Assembly: GCF_004923295.1 (NCBI RefSeq)
Contig: NZ_CP039636.1
Span: 679,001-743,000 of the forward strand
DNA length: 64,000 nucleotides
Source: Azospirillum sp. TSH100
Lineage (GTDB): Bacteria > Pseudomonadota > Alphaproteobacteria > Azospirillales > Azospirillaceae
Reading direction: 5' to 3'
Each line of letters opens with the position of its first letter. The first letter of the stretch is position 1. The position numbers were made by a program, and so were the translations under genes. Shown in pieces: positions 1-8,029 of this stretch. Below the pieces are notes generated by a model. It did no database searches. It had not been told where the DNA came from and saw only the letters and a list, made by a program, of their open reading frames with translations.

Positions 1-1
1 G

Positions 2-346
2 CGCCGCAGCATCACCAAGGCCGGCAGCGGCGTGGTGTATGAGACCGACCAATATCGGTACGAAGCGGTGAACGCAGACCTGCCGAACAAGCGCTTCGTC
101 CCGCTTGTGGCGACGATCAAGGCGCGCAGCACTCAGGAATTCAACGAGCTTCCCCGGCATGACGGCGAGGAGTTCATCTATGTGCTGGAAGGCGAGGTGA
201 CGGTCCACACCGATTTCTATACCCCCTTCACCCTGTCCAGGGGCGATTCCTGCTACTTCGACAGCACGATGGGGCATGCCTGTGTCTCGGCCGGCGATGA
301 TGATGCGCGGGTTCTTTGGGTCTCTTCCCACACCTCGTTCGCCTGA
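2..346 (+). CDS. C-terminal part of a cupin-domain protein, probably an XRE-type regulator (cut by window start)
   Basis: The reading frame is open from the first bases of the window and ends at TGA 344-346, so only about 114 C-terminal residues are present. They form a small beta-barrel cupin: the run GEEFIYVLEGEVTVH, followed by a proline- and glycine-rich turn and DSTMGHAC, is the usual Cupin_2 pattern. A cupin at the C-terminus with more protein upstream is typical of XRE-family regulators with an N-terminal helix-turn-helix and a small-molecule sensing cupin. The helix-turn-helix lies outside the window, so that part is inference. A stand-alone cupin enzyme is possible but less likely. 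Confidence 0.7.
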   Translation, partial: RRSITKAGSGVVYETDQYRYEAVNADLPNKRFVPLVATIKARSTQEFNELPRHDGEEFIYVLEGEVTVHTDFYTPFTLSRGDSCYFDSTMGHACVSAGDDDARVLWVSSHTSFA

Positions 347-458
347 GTCCTGTCTGACTTCCTGAAAGCTGGGGTGGCAGCGGAAAAGTGGCAGGCACGC
401 GCAGGAGTTCCATGACGGCGCCGTAACAAGGAACAGACGCGGTTCCGGATGCCCCCGG

Positions 459-2807
459 ATGCCGCCGACCAGTTCATTTGACGGAACGGCCACGACCATG
501 GACGGGAACGCGACACGGCGTACCGAAGGACTTCTGCGTCTTGCGGTCCAGCATCACAATGCCGGACAGACGGAGCGGGCGGAGCGGTTCTATCGCGAGA
601 TCCTGCGGATCGACCCGACGCATGGCGATGCCGCCCACCTGCTGGGCCATATCGCCTATGAAAGCGGGCGGCGGACCGACGCGACCCGGCTGTTCGACAC
701 CGCCGCAAGGTCCAACGCGCTGGTCGGCTCCTATCATCTGGCGCTGGGGCAGGCTTTGATGGAGGAGGGGCAGGTGACCGTGGCGCTTGCCAGCGCCCGC
801 CGTGCTCTTGCGATCAATCCCGACGATGCCGACGTGCTGTGTCTCCTGGGCTCCATCGCCGGCCGGCAGGCGCGCCCGGTGGTGGCGCTGCGCTGCTACC
901 GGGCCGCGGCGCGTCTGGTGCCGGGGGCTGCCGAACCGCGGCTCGGCATGGGGCATGCGCTGGAGGAACTGCGGCAGGCTGCTGCGGCGATCGGCTGCTA
1001 CCGGCTGGCGGTCAAGCTGCGGCCACAGGATGGTGGAACCCGCATCGCGCTGGCCAATGCGCTGCGCCGCTGGGGCGCGGTGGCCGAGGCTGCCATCGTC
1101 TATCGCGAGGCCATCGGGCTGGGCGCAGACAACGCATCGGTCTGGGCCAATCTGGGGGCCGCGCTCCAGGGGGCTGGCCGACTGGCCGAGGCGGAAGGCG
1201 CTTATATCGAGGCCCTGCGCCGTCAGCCCGGTCATGCCGAAACCCGCAACAACCTGGGCCTGCTGCTGCATGCCCTCGGCCGTCATGCGGAGGCGCGCGA
1301 GCGGTTTCGCAGCGCGTTGGCGCTCGACCCCGGCCATGTGCCGGCGCTCGTCAATCTCGGGTTGGCGGAATCCGCGCTTGGGGACTATGGCCTCGCGGAG
1401 CGCTGGCAGCGCCGTGCCATCGCCCGCGACCCGCGTCAGGCTGAGGCCTGGAACAATCTCGGCAATGCCTGCAAGGCCCAGGCACGGCGTGAGGAGGCGG
1501 AGGCCTGCTGGAAACGCGCGCTGGCGCTGAACCCGGCCTTCGCCGATGCGCTGGGCAATCTCGGTGGCGACCTGTCCGACCGCGAGGCCTTCGCGCCAGC
1601 GATCGTGCAGGTGCGCCGCGCCATCCGCCTGATGCCCGGTCATGCGCCGTTGCATGCCGTGCTGGCCTATGCGCTGAACGGCGCCCAGAACCCCGTCGAG
1701 GCCGATGTCGCCTGCCGTAGAGCGCTGGCGCTGGCGCCGTCCCTGGCCGACCCGCTCTGCTCTTTGGGGCTGGCGGAGCAGCGGCAGGGCCGCACCAATG
1801 CCGGCCGCTGGTTCGAGCGTGCCGTCGCCGCCGCGCCGAGCCATGCGCTGGCCCGTTTCAATCGCGGCTTGCTGTCGTTGGAGCGCGGGGCGCTGACCGC
1901 CGGCTGGGCCGACTATGCCTTCCGTTTCAAGGCCGGGCGGGTCCGTCCGGAACGGCGTTTCACAATTCCCGAATGGAAGGGCGAGCCGCTGGACGGCAAA
2001 CGCCTGTTCATCTGGCGCGAGCAGGGGGTGGGAGACGAGTTCCTGTTCGCCTCATGCTATCCGGACCTGATCAAGATGGCCGGGCAGGTGGTGATCGAAT
2101 GCGAGCGCCGGCTGGTGTCGCTGTTCGCCCGTTCCTTCCCCAAGGCGACCGTGCGTGCCGAACAGCCGTCCTGCGGTCTGATGGACGCCGAGACGGTCGA
2201 TTGCGACTTTCACATTCCGGCCGGGTCGGTTCCGCGTCTGTTGCGGGAACGGCTGTCGGCCTTTCCGACGCGGTCCTGCTGGCTGTTCGCCGACGGCAGC
2301 CGCATCGCCGACTGGCGGGAACGGCTGGACAGTGCCGGCGACGACCTGCGCGTCGGCATCAGCTGGCGCAGCCAACTGATGACCGCCGACCGCCGCAACG
2401 CCTATCTGCCGCTGGACGCCTGGGGTCCTGTCTTCGCCGTGCCCGGCGTCACCTTCGTTAATTTGCAATATGACGAGTGCCAGCGCGAAATCCTGGCGGC
2501 GGAACGGCAATTCGGACAGCCAATCTATGGCTGGACCGGGCTGGACCTGCGCGACGATTTCGAGGAGACAGCGGCGCTGGTCTCCGCCCTCGACCTCGTC
2601 ATCGCGCCGGCTAATTCGGTGGCGGAACTGGCTGGCGCGCTGGGCGTGCCGGTCTGGCGCTTCGGCCACCGGGATTGGACGCAGCTCGGCACCGCCGGCC
2701 GGCCCTGGTACCCGTCGATGCGCCTCTTCCAGCCGCTGGTCGGCCAGGGTCTGGAGCAAGCGCTGGAGCGCATTGCCGTAGAGCTGCTGCGGGTGGCGCG
2801 GCGCTGA
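459..2807 (+). CDS. TPR-repeat protein with C-terminal glycosyltransferase-like domain
   Basis: The 782-aa protein has a long array of tetratricopeptide repeats (about residues 25-480; recurring A-x2-L-G and NLG-x2-L patterns with AL-x3-P ends). A C-terminal region of about 280 residues starts near residue 505 with WREQGVGDEFLFA, a motif typical of TPR proteins with a GT9/GT41-like glycosyltransferase fold. A second conserved stretch near the end (VIAPANSVAELAGALGVPVW) fits the nucleotide-sugar binding half of that fold. The gene faces the end of a flagellar cluster that contains flagellin, so flagellin glycosylation is a reasonable guess but is not shown. ATG 449 is out of frame; ATG 498 is an alternative start, and no convincing ribosome binding site decides between 459 and 498. 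Confidence 0.8.
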   Translation: MPPTSSFDGTATTMDGNATRRTEGLLRLAVQHHNAGQTERAERFYREILRIDPTHGDAAHLLGHIAYESGRRTDATRLFDTAARSNALVGSYHLALGQALMEEGQVTVALASARRALAINPDDADVLCLLGSIAGRQARPVVALRCYRAAARLVPGAAEPRLGMGHALEELRQAAAAIGCYRLAVKLRPQDGGTRIALANALRRWGAVAEAAIVYREAIGLGADNASVWANLGAALQGAGRLAEAEGAYIEALRRQPGHAETRNNLGLLLHALGRHAEARERFRSALALDPGHVPALVNLGLAESALGDYGLAERWQRRAIARDPRQAEAWNNLGNACKAQARREEAEACWKRALALNPAFADALGNLGGDLSDREAFAPAIVQVRRAIRLMPGHAPLHAVLAYALNGAQNPVEADVACRRALALAPSLADPLCSLGLAEQRQGRTNAGRWFERAVAAAPSHALARFNRGLLSLERGALTAGWADYAFRFKAGRVRPERRFTIPEWKGEPLDGKRLFIWREQGVGDEFLFASCYPDLIKMAGQVVIECERRLVSLFARSFPKATVRAEQPSCGLMDAETVDCDFHIPAGSVPRLLRERLSAFPTRSCWLFADGSRIADWRERLDSAGDDLRVGISWRSQLMTADRRNAYLPLDAWGPVFAVPGVTFVNLQYDECQREILAAERQFGQPIYGWTGLDLRDDFEETAALVSALDLVIAPANSVAELAGALGVPVWRFGHRDWTQLGTAGRPWYPSMRLFQPLVGQGLEQALERIAVELLRVARR

Positions 2808-2838
2808 CGCGGCGGGGAAACCGTTGCGTCAGCTGCGT

Positions 2839-3117
2839 TCACATCAGCCGGGGTGGCTGATCACCATCTTCGTCAAAGCCGCGATCGGACGGCGGCAGGC
2901 GGAAAGCCGCGGCGAAGATGCGGTCGGCAAGATCAGGCGCTGGACGGTCTTCCGGCTGGCAAAGCGCCAACTCCATCGACACCATCTCGTCCAGCATTGC
3001 CTGCGCCTTGACCGAGCGCAGAAGAAGGCGCCGCGCATCCCTGGCCACATCGGATGGCCAGAGGGCGAGGTCGCCTCCGTAGCGATCGAGCCGATCGCGA
3101 AACTCCTCATCCGTCAT
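2839..3117 (-). CDS. Small ECF-associated protein, putative cytoplasmic sigma-factor partner
   Basis: About 92 aa, starting at an ATG that overlaps the last 11 bases of the upstream ECF sigma gene, which suggests translational coupling. The open frame continues to 3180, but that extension lies inside the sigma gene. The N-terminus reads EEFRDRLDRYGGDLALWP, a variant of the F-x-x-RLDxYGADLxxWP signature that I know from small proteins encoded beside ECF sigma factors in Alphaproteobacteria. There is no membrane segment and no zinc-binding H-x3-C-x2-C. A role in controlling the sigma factor is inferred from position and signature only. Confidence 0.65.
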   Translation of the reverse strand: MTDEEFRDRLDRYGGDLALWPSDVARDARRLLLRSVKAQAMLDEMVSMELALCQPEDRPAPDLADRIFAAAFRLPPSDRGFDEDGDQPPRLM

Positions 3118-3799
3118 CGAATGAATCCCTGGCCGCCTGCGCACTTGCGCGCAACAATAGTCTGAGCTGCTGGCGCGCACGCTTCAATAGGGACTCTACC
3201 GCACCGACGCTGATTTGCATAACGCTGGCGATGTCGGAATTGCTTAAATTTTCGTAATAAAACAGCGTCACCGCGGCGCGCTGCTGCGGCGTCAGCTTGG
3301 TCTGGGCATCGGACAGACGCGCGGCGACCTGCCGGCGATGGATGGTGCTGACCGCGTCGGGCGCATTGTCCGACGGCTCGTCCACCGCTTCCAGATCCTG
3401 GCCGACCGGCCGGCGCTTGTGGTCGATGCAGCGGTTCAGCACCACGCGATAGAGCCACGTGGTGAAGCGGGCGCCGCCGTCGTCGCTCCACTGGGTGCGC
3501 CGCTGCCAGACCTGGAGGAAGGCGTCCTGCACGACATCCTCGGCCTCCGCCTCGTTGCCGGTCAGGCGGCGGGCCAGCGCGTAGGTGCGTTTCAGATGGC
3601 GATGGACCAGCCGCCGGTAGGCCGTCTGGCTGCCGGAGCGGATTTGCGCCATCAGCGTCTCGTCGCTGTCCTCGTCCGCCGGAGTGATGACGCCGGAGGC
3701 ACGCCCCCGGATCAGATCCCCGGACATGGAGCGTCCGACGCAGGAATCTTCCCGCGGAAGATCAAGCCGAGAGTCCGCCCGAGAGTCCGCCATTTGCAT
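3107..3799 (-). CDS. ECF-family RNA polymerase sigma factor
   Basis: A typical group IV sigma factor. Region 2 runs from YRRLVHRHLKRTYALARRL through EAEDVVQDAFLQVWQRR to FTTWLYRVVLNRCIDHKRR. Region 4 starts at LTPQQRAAVTLFYYENLSN and contains the helix-turn-helix ISVGAVESLLKRAR. The frame is open to 3850, but ATG 3799 has GGGAGA ten bases upstream and leaves about 230 aa; ATG 3727 is another option. From 3799 the start lies inside the 3' end of fliS (38-bp overlap), so it is probably co-transcribed with fliD-fliS. It could serve the flagellar promoters of this cluster, or be an unrelated stress sigma reading through from the flagellar operon. Confidence 0.85.
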   Translation of the reverse strand: MQMADSRADSRLDLPREDSCVGRSMSGDLIRGRASGVITPADEDSDETLMAQIRSGSQTAYRRLVHRHLKRTYALARRLTGNEAEAEDVVQDAFLQVWQRRTQWSDDGGARFTTWLYRVVLNRCIDHKRRPVGQDLEAVDEPSDNAPDAVSTIHRRQVAARLSDAQTKLTPQQRAAVTLFYYENLSNSDIASVMQISVGAVESLLKRARQQLRLLLRASAQAARDSFDDG

Positions 3800-4253
3800 G
3801 ATCCATCGTTCTCCCGACGACGGATGCATGCGGCCCTTTGGCCGTGGCACCGACGACAGTGGACGGCCCGCTGCGTTCTGCGGCGATGGCCTGCCAGGTC
3901 TTCAGCATGAAGGACGTCTGGCGGATGAGCGAGTCACAGGCCGCCACCGGATCCCTCCGGCTTGCGGCGGCGCCGGCCTGCGCGATCAGCCGGTGGTAGA
4001 ACCGGCGAAGCGTCAGGGCGACATCCTCATTTTTGTCGAAAACCAGAATGGAATCAAGGCCCGCGAACACCATGATCGCATTTCGGATTGCATTGTGGTG
4101 CGCTTCGAACCGGTGTTCCGCGGCGGCATCGCGGGCGGCATACAGATGGGTCATCGCCCGCTCGTACAGCCGCACCACCGCCATCAGCGGCGGCACCGCG
4201 CTGTTGGCGACGGCGTAGGCATTCAGGGCTTTCGAATAGGCGGAATTGCGCAT
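3762..4253 (-). CDS. fliS: Flagellar export chaperone FliS
   Basis: The 163-aa protein follows the FliS pattern: an N-terminal segment ending VVRLYERAMTHLYAARDA, a helix with HHNAIRNAIMVFAGLDSIL, then DVALTLRRFYHRLIAQAG and a final helix with DSLIRQTSFMLKTWQAIA. FliS binds the disordered C-terminus of flagellin in the cytoplasm, stops early polymerisation and delivers it to the export apparatus. The gene lies 63 bp after fliD, the standard neighbour. The last 35 residues, rich in glycine and serine, go beyond the usual FliS end and overlap the following sigma gene. GAGGA lies nine bases before the ATG. Confidence 0.85.
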   Translation of the reverse strand: MRNSAYSKALNAYAVANSAVPPLMAVVRLYERAMTHLYAARDAAAEHRFEAHHNAIRNAIMVFAGLDSILVFDKNEDVALTLRRFYHRLIAQAGAAASRRDPVAACDSLIRQTSFMLKTWQAIAAERSGPSTVVGATAKGPHASVVGRTMDHANGGLSGGLSA

Positions 4254-4273
4254 GGCGCCGTATCCTCATCATT

Positions 4274-4309
4274 GGATGGGCCGTGGGATGGGCCGTGGGA
4301 TGGGCCGTG
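4274..4309. repeat. Three tandem copies of a 12-bp repeat between fliD and fliS
   Basis: GGATGGGCCGTG occurs three times head to tail with no mismatch, and fills more than half of the 63-bp gap between fliD and fliS. It lies just upstream of the fliS ribosome binding site. Copy number could vary by slippage; no function is known. Confidence 0.9.
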
Positions 4310-4316
4310 ACCGGTA

Positions 4317-6002
4317 TCAGCTGTCGCTGCTGCTGCTGTCGGTGTAGGTCAGCTGCTTCAGCAGCAGGGCCGCCGATTCCGCCGCGGCCTCCAGCCTGGC
4401 GTAATAGGCGGTCAGGGTGGTGCGGTAGGTCTCTGCCTTGGTCTTGATGTCGCTGGATTTGCTCTCCAGCTCGGTATCCCGCGTCTCCAGGTCGTCGATC
4501 GCGGTGGCGAGGTCGCTGTCGTAATCCGCCGACGCATCGTCGATGACGCCGAACAGCTTGTCGGCCAGCCCCTGCGAGAAATCGATGTCCACGCTGCCGC
4601 TGTTGCCGGTATAGACCAGTACGATGCCTTCATAGGCCGTGCCGCTGGCGCCGATGATGCGGTTGCCGCTGACCGTGAACAGGCTGCTGTCGCCATCGAC
4701 TGAGGCCGAGGTCAGCGTCCCGTCATCGCCGCGCACGATGTCCAGGCTGAAGGACAGGGCCGAGGCGCTGCTGGTGTAGCGCAACAATGACATCTGGCTG
4801 GACGACGAGGTCATGTTCAGGCCAAGCAGTTGCTTGACCGAGTCGATGTCGGTGCTGAGGATGCTGTTCAGCGTGTCCTCATCAACTTCCAGTTCGTTGG
4901 AACTGTTGAAGGTGATGCCCAGCGATGCCATCGACAGCACGGTGCCGTCATCGGTGGTGATCGAGGTGTTGAGAGCGCTGTTGACCGACCGCACGATCTG
5001 CCGCAGCAGGCTGTCCGAAAACAGAGTCGCGTCGCTGGATGCGGTGCCGTCGCTGGTCGTGGCCTGTTGCGTCACCACGAAGTCGCGGTATTCGTTGTAG
5101 GCGTCGACGAAGCTGGTGATCGCCGATTTGATCGAGGACAGGTCGGTCGACACCTCCATCGAAACCGCCGTGTCCGGGCTGGCGCTGTAGAGGTTCAGCG
5201 TCACGCCTTCGATGGCGTCGTCGATGGTGTTGGAACTGCGGGTGATGGTGACGCCATCCACCTCGATGATCGCGTCCTGCACGGCGACCATCTCGTTCTT
5301 GATCGCGCCGTCGCTGTCGGTCAGGCCAAGCGAGGACAGGACGCCGTCGCCGCCATCGGTCAGCGAAATCGCCTCGCCCGTATTGTTGGAGGTCAGGATC
5401 AGCTGATAGCTGCTGTCGCTGACCTGCACGATGCTGGCGGTGACGCCGCTGGTCGATTTGTTGGCGTTGATCGCGTCACGCAGGTCGGTCAGGCTGTCGT
5501 CGCTTTCCATCGAGATGGTGACGGCGCTGCCGTCGGCCGCCTGGAGCGTGAAGCTGCCAGAGTAGCCCAGCGCGTCGGTCTTGCTGCTGGTGCTGTCGGC
5601 AGCGATCTTGTGCTTTGTCGCCAGCTGTTGAACCACCACCGAATAGGTGCCGACCTCCGTATCATCATCCACCGTGGCGCTGAACACGTCGTCGTCGCCG
5701 ACATAGGCGGTCCGCTGGCTGAAAAGGTTGGACGACCCGCCGGTCGAGGTGCTGCGGTTGCGCAGACCGTCGAGGGCGTCGTTGACCGCCTGGAGCTTGT
5801 CCTGAAGGTCGGTGTAGGCGGTGATCTTGGCTTCGTTCGCGGTGATCTTGGTATCGATGCGGTCGGCCTTGCTGAGCCTTGCGTTGACCTTCGCCTCGAT
5901 CAGCGCGGAATAGTCGATGCCGGTTCCCGAACTGCTGGAGGACAGCGCCGAATAGCCGGTGCTCGCTGCTGTGCTGGTGGAGGTGGAGCTGACGGTGGTC
6001 AT
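4317..6002 (-). CDS. fliD: Flagellar filament cap protein FliD (HAP2)
   Basis: 561 aa, rich in Ser, Thr, Asp and Ala and poor in Cys, as expected for a secreted axial protein. The N-terminal part (SGTGIDYSALIEAKVNARLSKADRI with the following coiled coil and AYTDLQDKLQAVNDAL) is the FliD_N region. A FliD_C-type half follows (YSALIE, later DAYNEYRDFV and a C-terminal coiled coil with LETRDTELESKSSDIKTKAE). FliD caps the growing filament and helps flagellin fold in. GGGAGAG lies seven bases before ATG 6002. It lies between flagellin and fliS on the same strand. Confidence 0.9.
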   Translation of the reverse strand: MTTVSSTSTSTAASTGYSALSSSSSGTGIDYSALIEAKVNARLSKADRIDTKITANEAKITAYTDLQDKLQAVNDALDGLRNRSTSTGGSSNLFSQRTAYVGDDDVFSATVDDDTEVGTYSVVVQQLATKHKIAADSTSSKTDALGYSGSFTLQAADGSAVTISMESDDSLTDLRDAINANKSTSGVTASIVQVSDSSYQLILTSNNTGEAISLTDGGDGVLSSLGLTDSDGAIKNEMVAVQDAIIEVDGVTITRSSNTIDDAIEGVTLNLYSASPDTAVSMEVSTDLSSIKSAITSFVDAYNEYRDFVVTQQATTSDGTASSDATLFSDSLLRQIVRSVNSALNTSITTDDGTVLSMASLGITFNSSNELEVDEDTLNSILSTDIDSVKQLLGLNMTSSSSQMSLLRYTSSASALSFSLDIVRGDDGTLTSASVDGDSSLFTVSGNRIIGASGTAYEGIVLVYTGNSGSVDIDFSQGLADKLFGVIDDASADYDSDLATAIDDLETRDTELESKSSDIKTKAETYRTTLTAYYARLEAAAESAALLLKQLTYTDSSSSDS

Positions 6003-6169
6003 GGCAAGGCTCTCCCGGTTCCGGCCGCGGACTGGGCGGCGGATGGCACGGCGATGCGGGTTTACGCGGCGCTGACGAAGGAAGGAAACGGCCGCCGGGA
6101 GACGCGCGCCCCACGAGTGTGTGAGGCTGTGTGGGACGCGGCACCCTTGCCCGGCGGCCTTGCGAACCG

Positions 6170-6994
6170 TCAGCGGAGAAGGGAGAGTAGATTCTCCGGC
6201 ATCGAGTTCGCTTGGGAGAGCACAGCGATGGCGGCCTGGGTCAGGACCTTTTCGGACGAGAGCTTCGATTGCTCCTCGGCCACGTCGACGTCCATGATGG
6301 CGGACTGGGCGGCCTCGGTGTTCTCGATGGTGGTGTCGATCATGTCGCTGCGGAATTCAAAGCGCGAGATCAGCGCGCCGACGTCGGCGCGGGCGTCCGA
6401 CAGGGTGGTCACCGCGGTGTCGAGCGCGGTCAGCGCGGCGGCGGCGGTGGCCGAGGTGCCGACATCCAGCGTGTTGATGCCAAGCCCCGTCGAGGTGACG
6501 CCGGCGATGGTCACGGTGATGTTGTCGTTCGACGTGGTGCCGACGCGGAAATTGACCCCGGTCGACCAGTTGGTCGAGCCATCCAGCAGCGATTCGTCGT
6601 TGAAGCGGGTGCCGGAGGCGATGCCGTCGATTTCGTCCTGCAACTGCTGGAACTCGGCATCGAGGTAGGAGCGCTCGTTGTCGGTGACCGATCCGGACAG
6701 CGACTGCGTGGCGAGCGACCGCATGCGCTGCACGATGTCGGAAATGCTTGACATGCCGCCGTCGGCAGTCTGCAGGATCGACGATCCGTGCGAGGCGTTG
6801 GTGGCCGCCTGGTTCAGCACCGTGATGTCGGACTGCAGCGAGGTGCCGACGGCGAGGCCGGCGGCGTCGTCCGACGCCTTGGTGATGCGCGAACCGCTGG
6901 CGATCTTCGAGACCGAGTCCGACTGGTTGGTCGAGTTGATGTTCAGGTAACGAAGGGCCGAATTGGAAGCCGTGTTGGTCGAGATGACGGGCAT
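6170..6994 (-). CDS. fliC: Flagellin, short (lateral-type)
   Basis: 274 aa from ATG 6994, which has AGGAG eight bases upstream; an in-frame extension to 7048 lacks support. The N-terminus (ISTNTASNSALRYLNIN, then KIASGSRITKASDDAAGLAV) and C-terminus (ending SQANSMPENLLSLLR) are the conserved D0/D1 helices of flagellin. The central variable region is very short, about 100 residues, so the filament protein is much smaller than polar flagellins of related bacteria. That size and the cluster of hook and junction genes suggest a lateral flagellum; this is inference. The gene has its own copy of the shared upstream motif (7043-7080). Confidence 0.9.
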   Translation of the reverse strand: MPVISTNTASNSALRYLNINSTNQSDSVSKIASGSRITKASDDAAGLAVGTSLQSDITVLNQAATNASHGSSILQTADGGMSSISDIVQRMRSLATQSLSGSVTDNERSYLDAEFQQLQDEIDGIASGTRFNDESLLDGSTNWSTGVNFRVGTTSNDNITVTIAGVTSTGLGINTLDVGTSATAAAALTALDTAVTTLSDARADVGALISRFEFRSDMIDTTIENTEAAQSAIMDVDVAEEQSKLSSEKVLTQAAIAVLSQANSMPENLLSLLR

Positions 6995-7042
6995 GATGTG
7001 GTCTCCTGATCGAACCGGGCCGTTTCGGCGACCCTCACTGGG

Positions 7043-7080
7043 ACTCACGGGGGATGGGGCGAAAGCTGGCGCAGTTTTTC
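7043..7080 (-). promoter_or_regulatory. Shared flagellar upstream motif, copy 1 (before flagellin)
   Basis: On the plus strand ACTCACGG, an 8-base gap, then GCGAAAGCTGGCGCAG and a run of five T. The same arrangement with the same gap occurs at 12923-12960 and, weaker, at 10402-10438, each upstream of a minus-strand flagellar transcription unit. Read in the direction of transcription it is an A-tract, CTGCGCCAGCTTTCGC, 8 bases, CCGTGAGT, about 50 bases before the flagellin ATG. The spacing is compatible with a sigma-factor site, but no sigma is assigned. Confidence 0.6.
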
Positions 7081-7112
7081 GATCGGGTTAGCGCTTTTTT
7101 GCGCCCCTCCGG

Positions 7113-8018
7113 TCACAGGTATTTGGACAGGTTGTTCTCTTCGAGGATCTTCATCAGGCTCATGGTGGCCTCCAGGGAGGCCTGGAGCTGGGACAGCTTG
7201 GTGGTCGATTCCGCCAGATCGACGCTGCGGATGTCGTCCACCTGGGTTTGCAGAACCAGCTGCTCGTCCACATGGCGGTCGATGGTGTTCTCCAGCGACG
7301 AGCTGGAGGCACCCAGCTTGGCCTGCACGATCGACAGTCCGTCAGTAGCGTCGGAGGCGAGTTGCGTCGCTTCGGCCAGCAGATCGTCGTCGACCGGATC
7401 GGTCGACATGTTGGCGATCAGGCTGAAGGCGCGCAGAGCCTTCTCGTAAGCCGGCTGGTCGGCGGTGGTGCCGTAGGACACGACGAAATCGTCCGACGCC
7501 TGGAAATGGGCGATGGTGGAATCGCCCTGGTAATAGCTGGTGTCGGAACTCGACGGATAGGTCGCGGTGGTGTAGCTGTCGAGGTCGACCGCCGGCTGGT
7601 CGGTGCGTCCGCCGGCGAAGAGATAGCGGCCGTCCTGCTGCGTGTTCAGCAGCCCGCCGAATTCCTGCATCAACTGGGCGGCTTCGGCCACGACGCCTTC
7701 GACGCCGGCCGCGTTGTCGCCCTGCAGGCCAGTGATGAGTGCGCTGAGCCGGGAGGTCAGATCGGACATGCTGCCGACGGCGTCGTACATCGACTGGATG
7801 CGGCCGTTCACGACCTCCCCCTCGTCGATGTACTGTTCCAGCCGGCGGTAATGGCTTTCCAGATTGACCAGCCGGCCGCTGTCCGACGCGATGCCCTTGT
7901 AGTCGGTGGAGTTCAGTCCGGACGACGAGCGGATCTGTTCCGCGGCCACCTTGGCCTCGGCCTTCATCATGTACTGGACGAGCGTGTTCTGATGGTTGTA
8001 GGTCGCGACCCGTTCCAT
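7113..8018 (-). CDS. flgL: Flagellar hook-associated protein FlgL (HAP3)
   Basis: 301 aa. The N-terminal helix carries the flagellin-like D0/D1 pattern (VQYMMKAEAKVAAEQIRSSSGLNSTDYKGIASDSGRLVNLESH, in segments), and the C-terminal helix (SLEATMSLMKILEENNLSKYL, in segments) is the matching partner. FlgL joins the FlgK junction ring to the filament. Start ATG 8018 has GAGGAG six bases upstream, and the gene begins 11 bp after flgK ends, so the two are one operon. Confidence 0.85.
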   Translation of the reverse strand: MERVATYNHQNTLVQYMMKAEAKVAAEQIRSSSGLNSTDYKGIASDSGRLVNLESHYRRLEQYIDEGEVVNGRIQSMYDAVGSMSDLTSRLSALITGLQGDNAAGVEGVVAEAAQLMQEFGGLLNTQQDGRYLFAGGRTDQPAVDLDSYTTATYPSSSDTSYYQGDSTIAHFQASDDFVVSYGTTADQPAYEKALRAFSLIANMSTDPVDDDLLAEATQLASDATDGLSIVQAKLGASSSSLENTIDRHVDEQLVLQTQVDDIRSVDLAESTTKLSQLQASLEATMSLMKILEENNLSKYL

Positions 8019-8029
8019 CGCGGTCTCCT

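Noticed and set aside
364..372. Fourth copy of the flagellar motif (GAAAGCTGG) before the TPR gene
   Set aside because: Wrong orientation relative to the gene, no CACGG partner at the right distance and no T-run.
474..1844. 456-aa open frame opposite the TPR gene
   Set aside because: Shadow frame in GC-rich DNA; composition is Arg/Gln/Gly-rich without a family pattern, while the other strand has clear TPR repeats.
3684..4310. 208-aa open frame opposite the sigma and fliS genes
   Set aside because: Antisense shadow; its end simply translates the 12-bp tandem repeat.
4830..6668. 612-aa open frame opposite fliD and flagellin
   Set aside because: Antisense to two well-supported flagellar genes; Val/Gly/Asp-rich shadow composition and no start signal.
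7061..7080. Sigma-54 promoter before flagellin
   Set aside because: On the transcribed strand the required GG...GC pair with 10-base spacing is missing; the shared motif is a better description.
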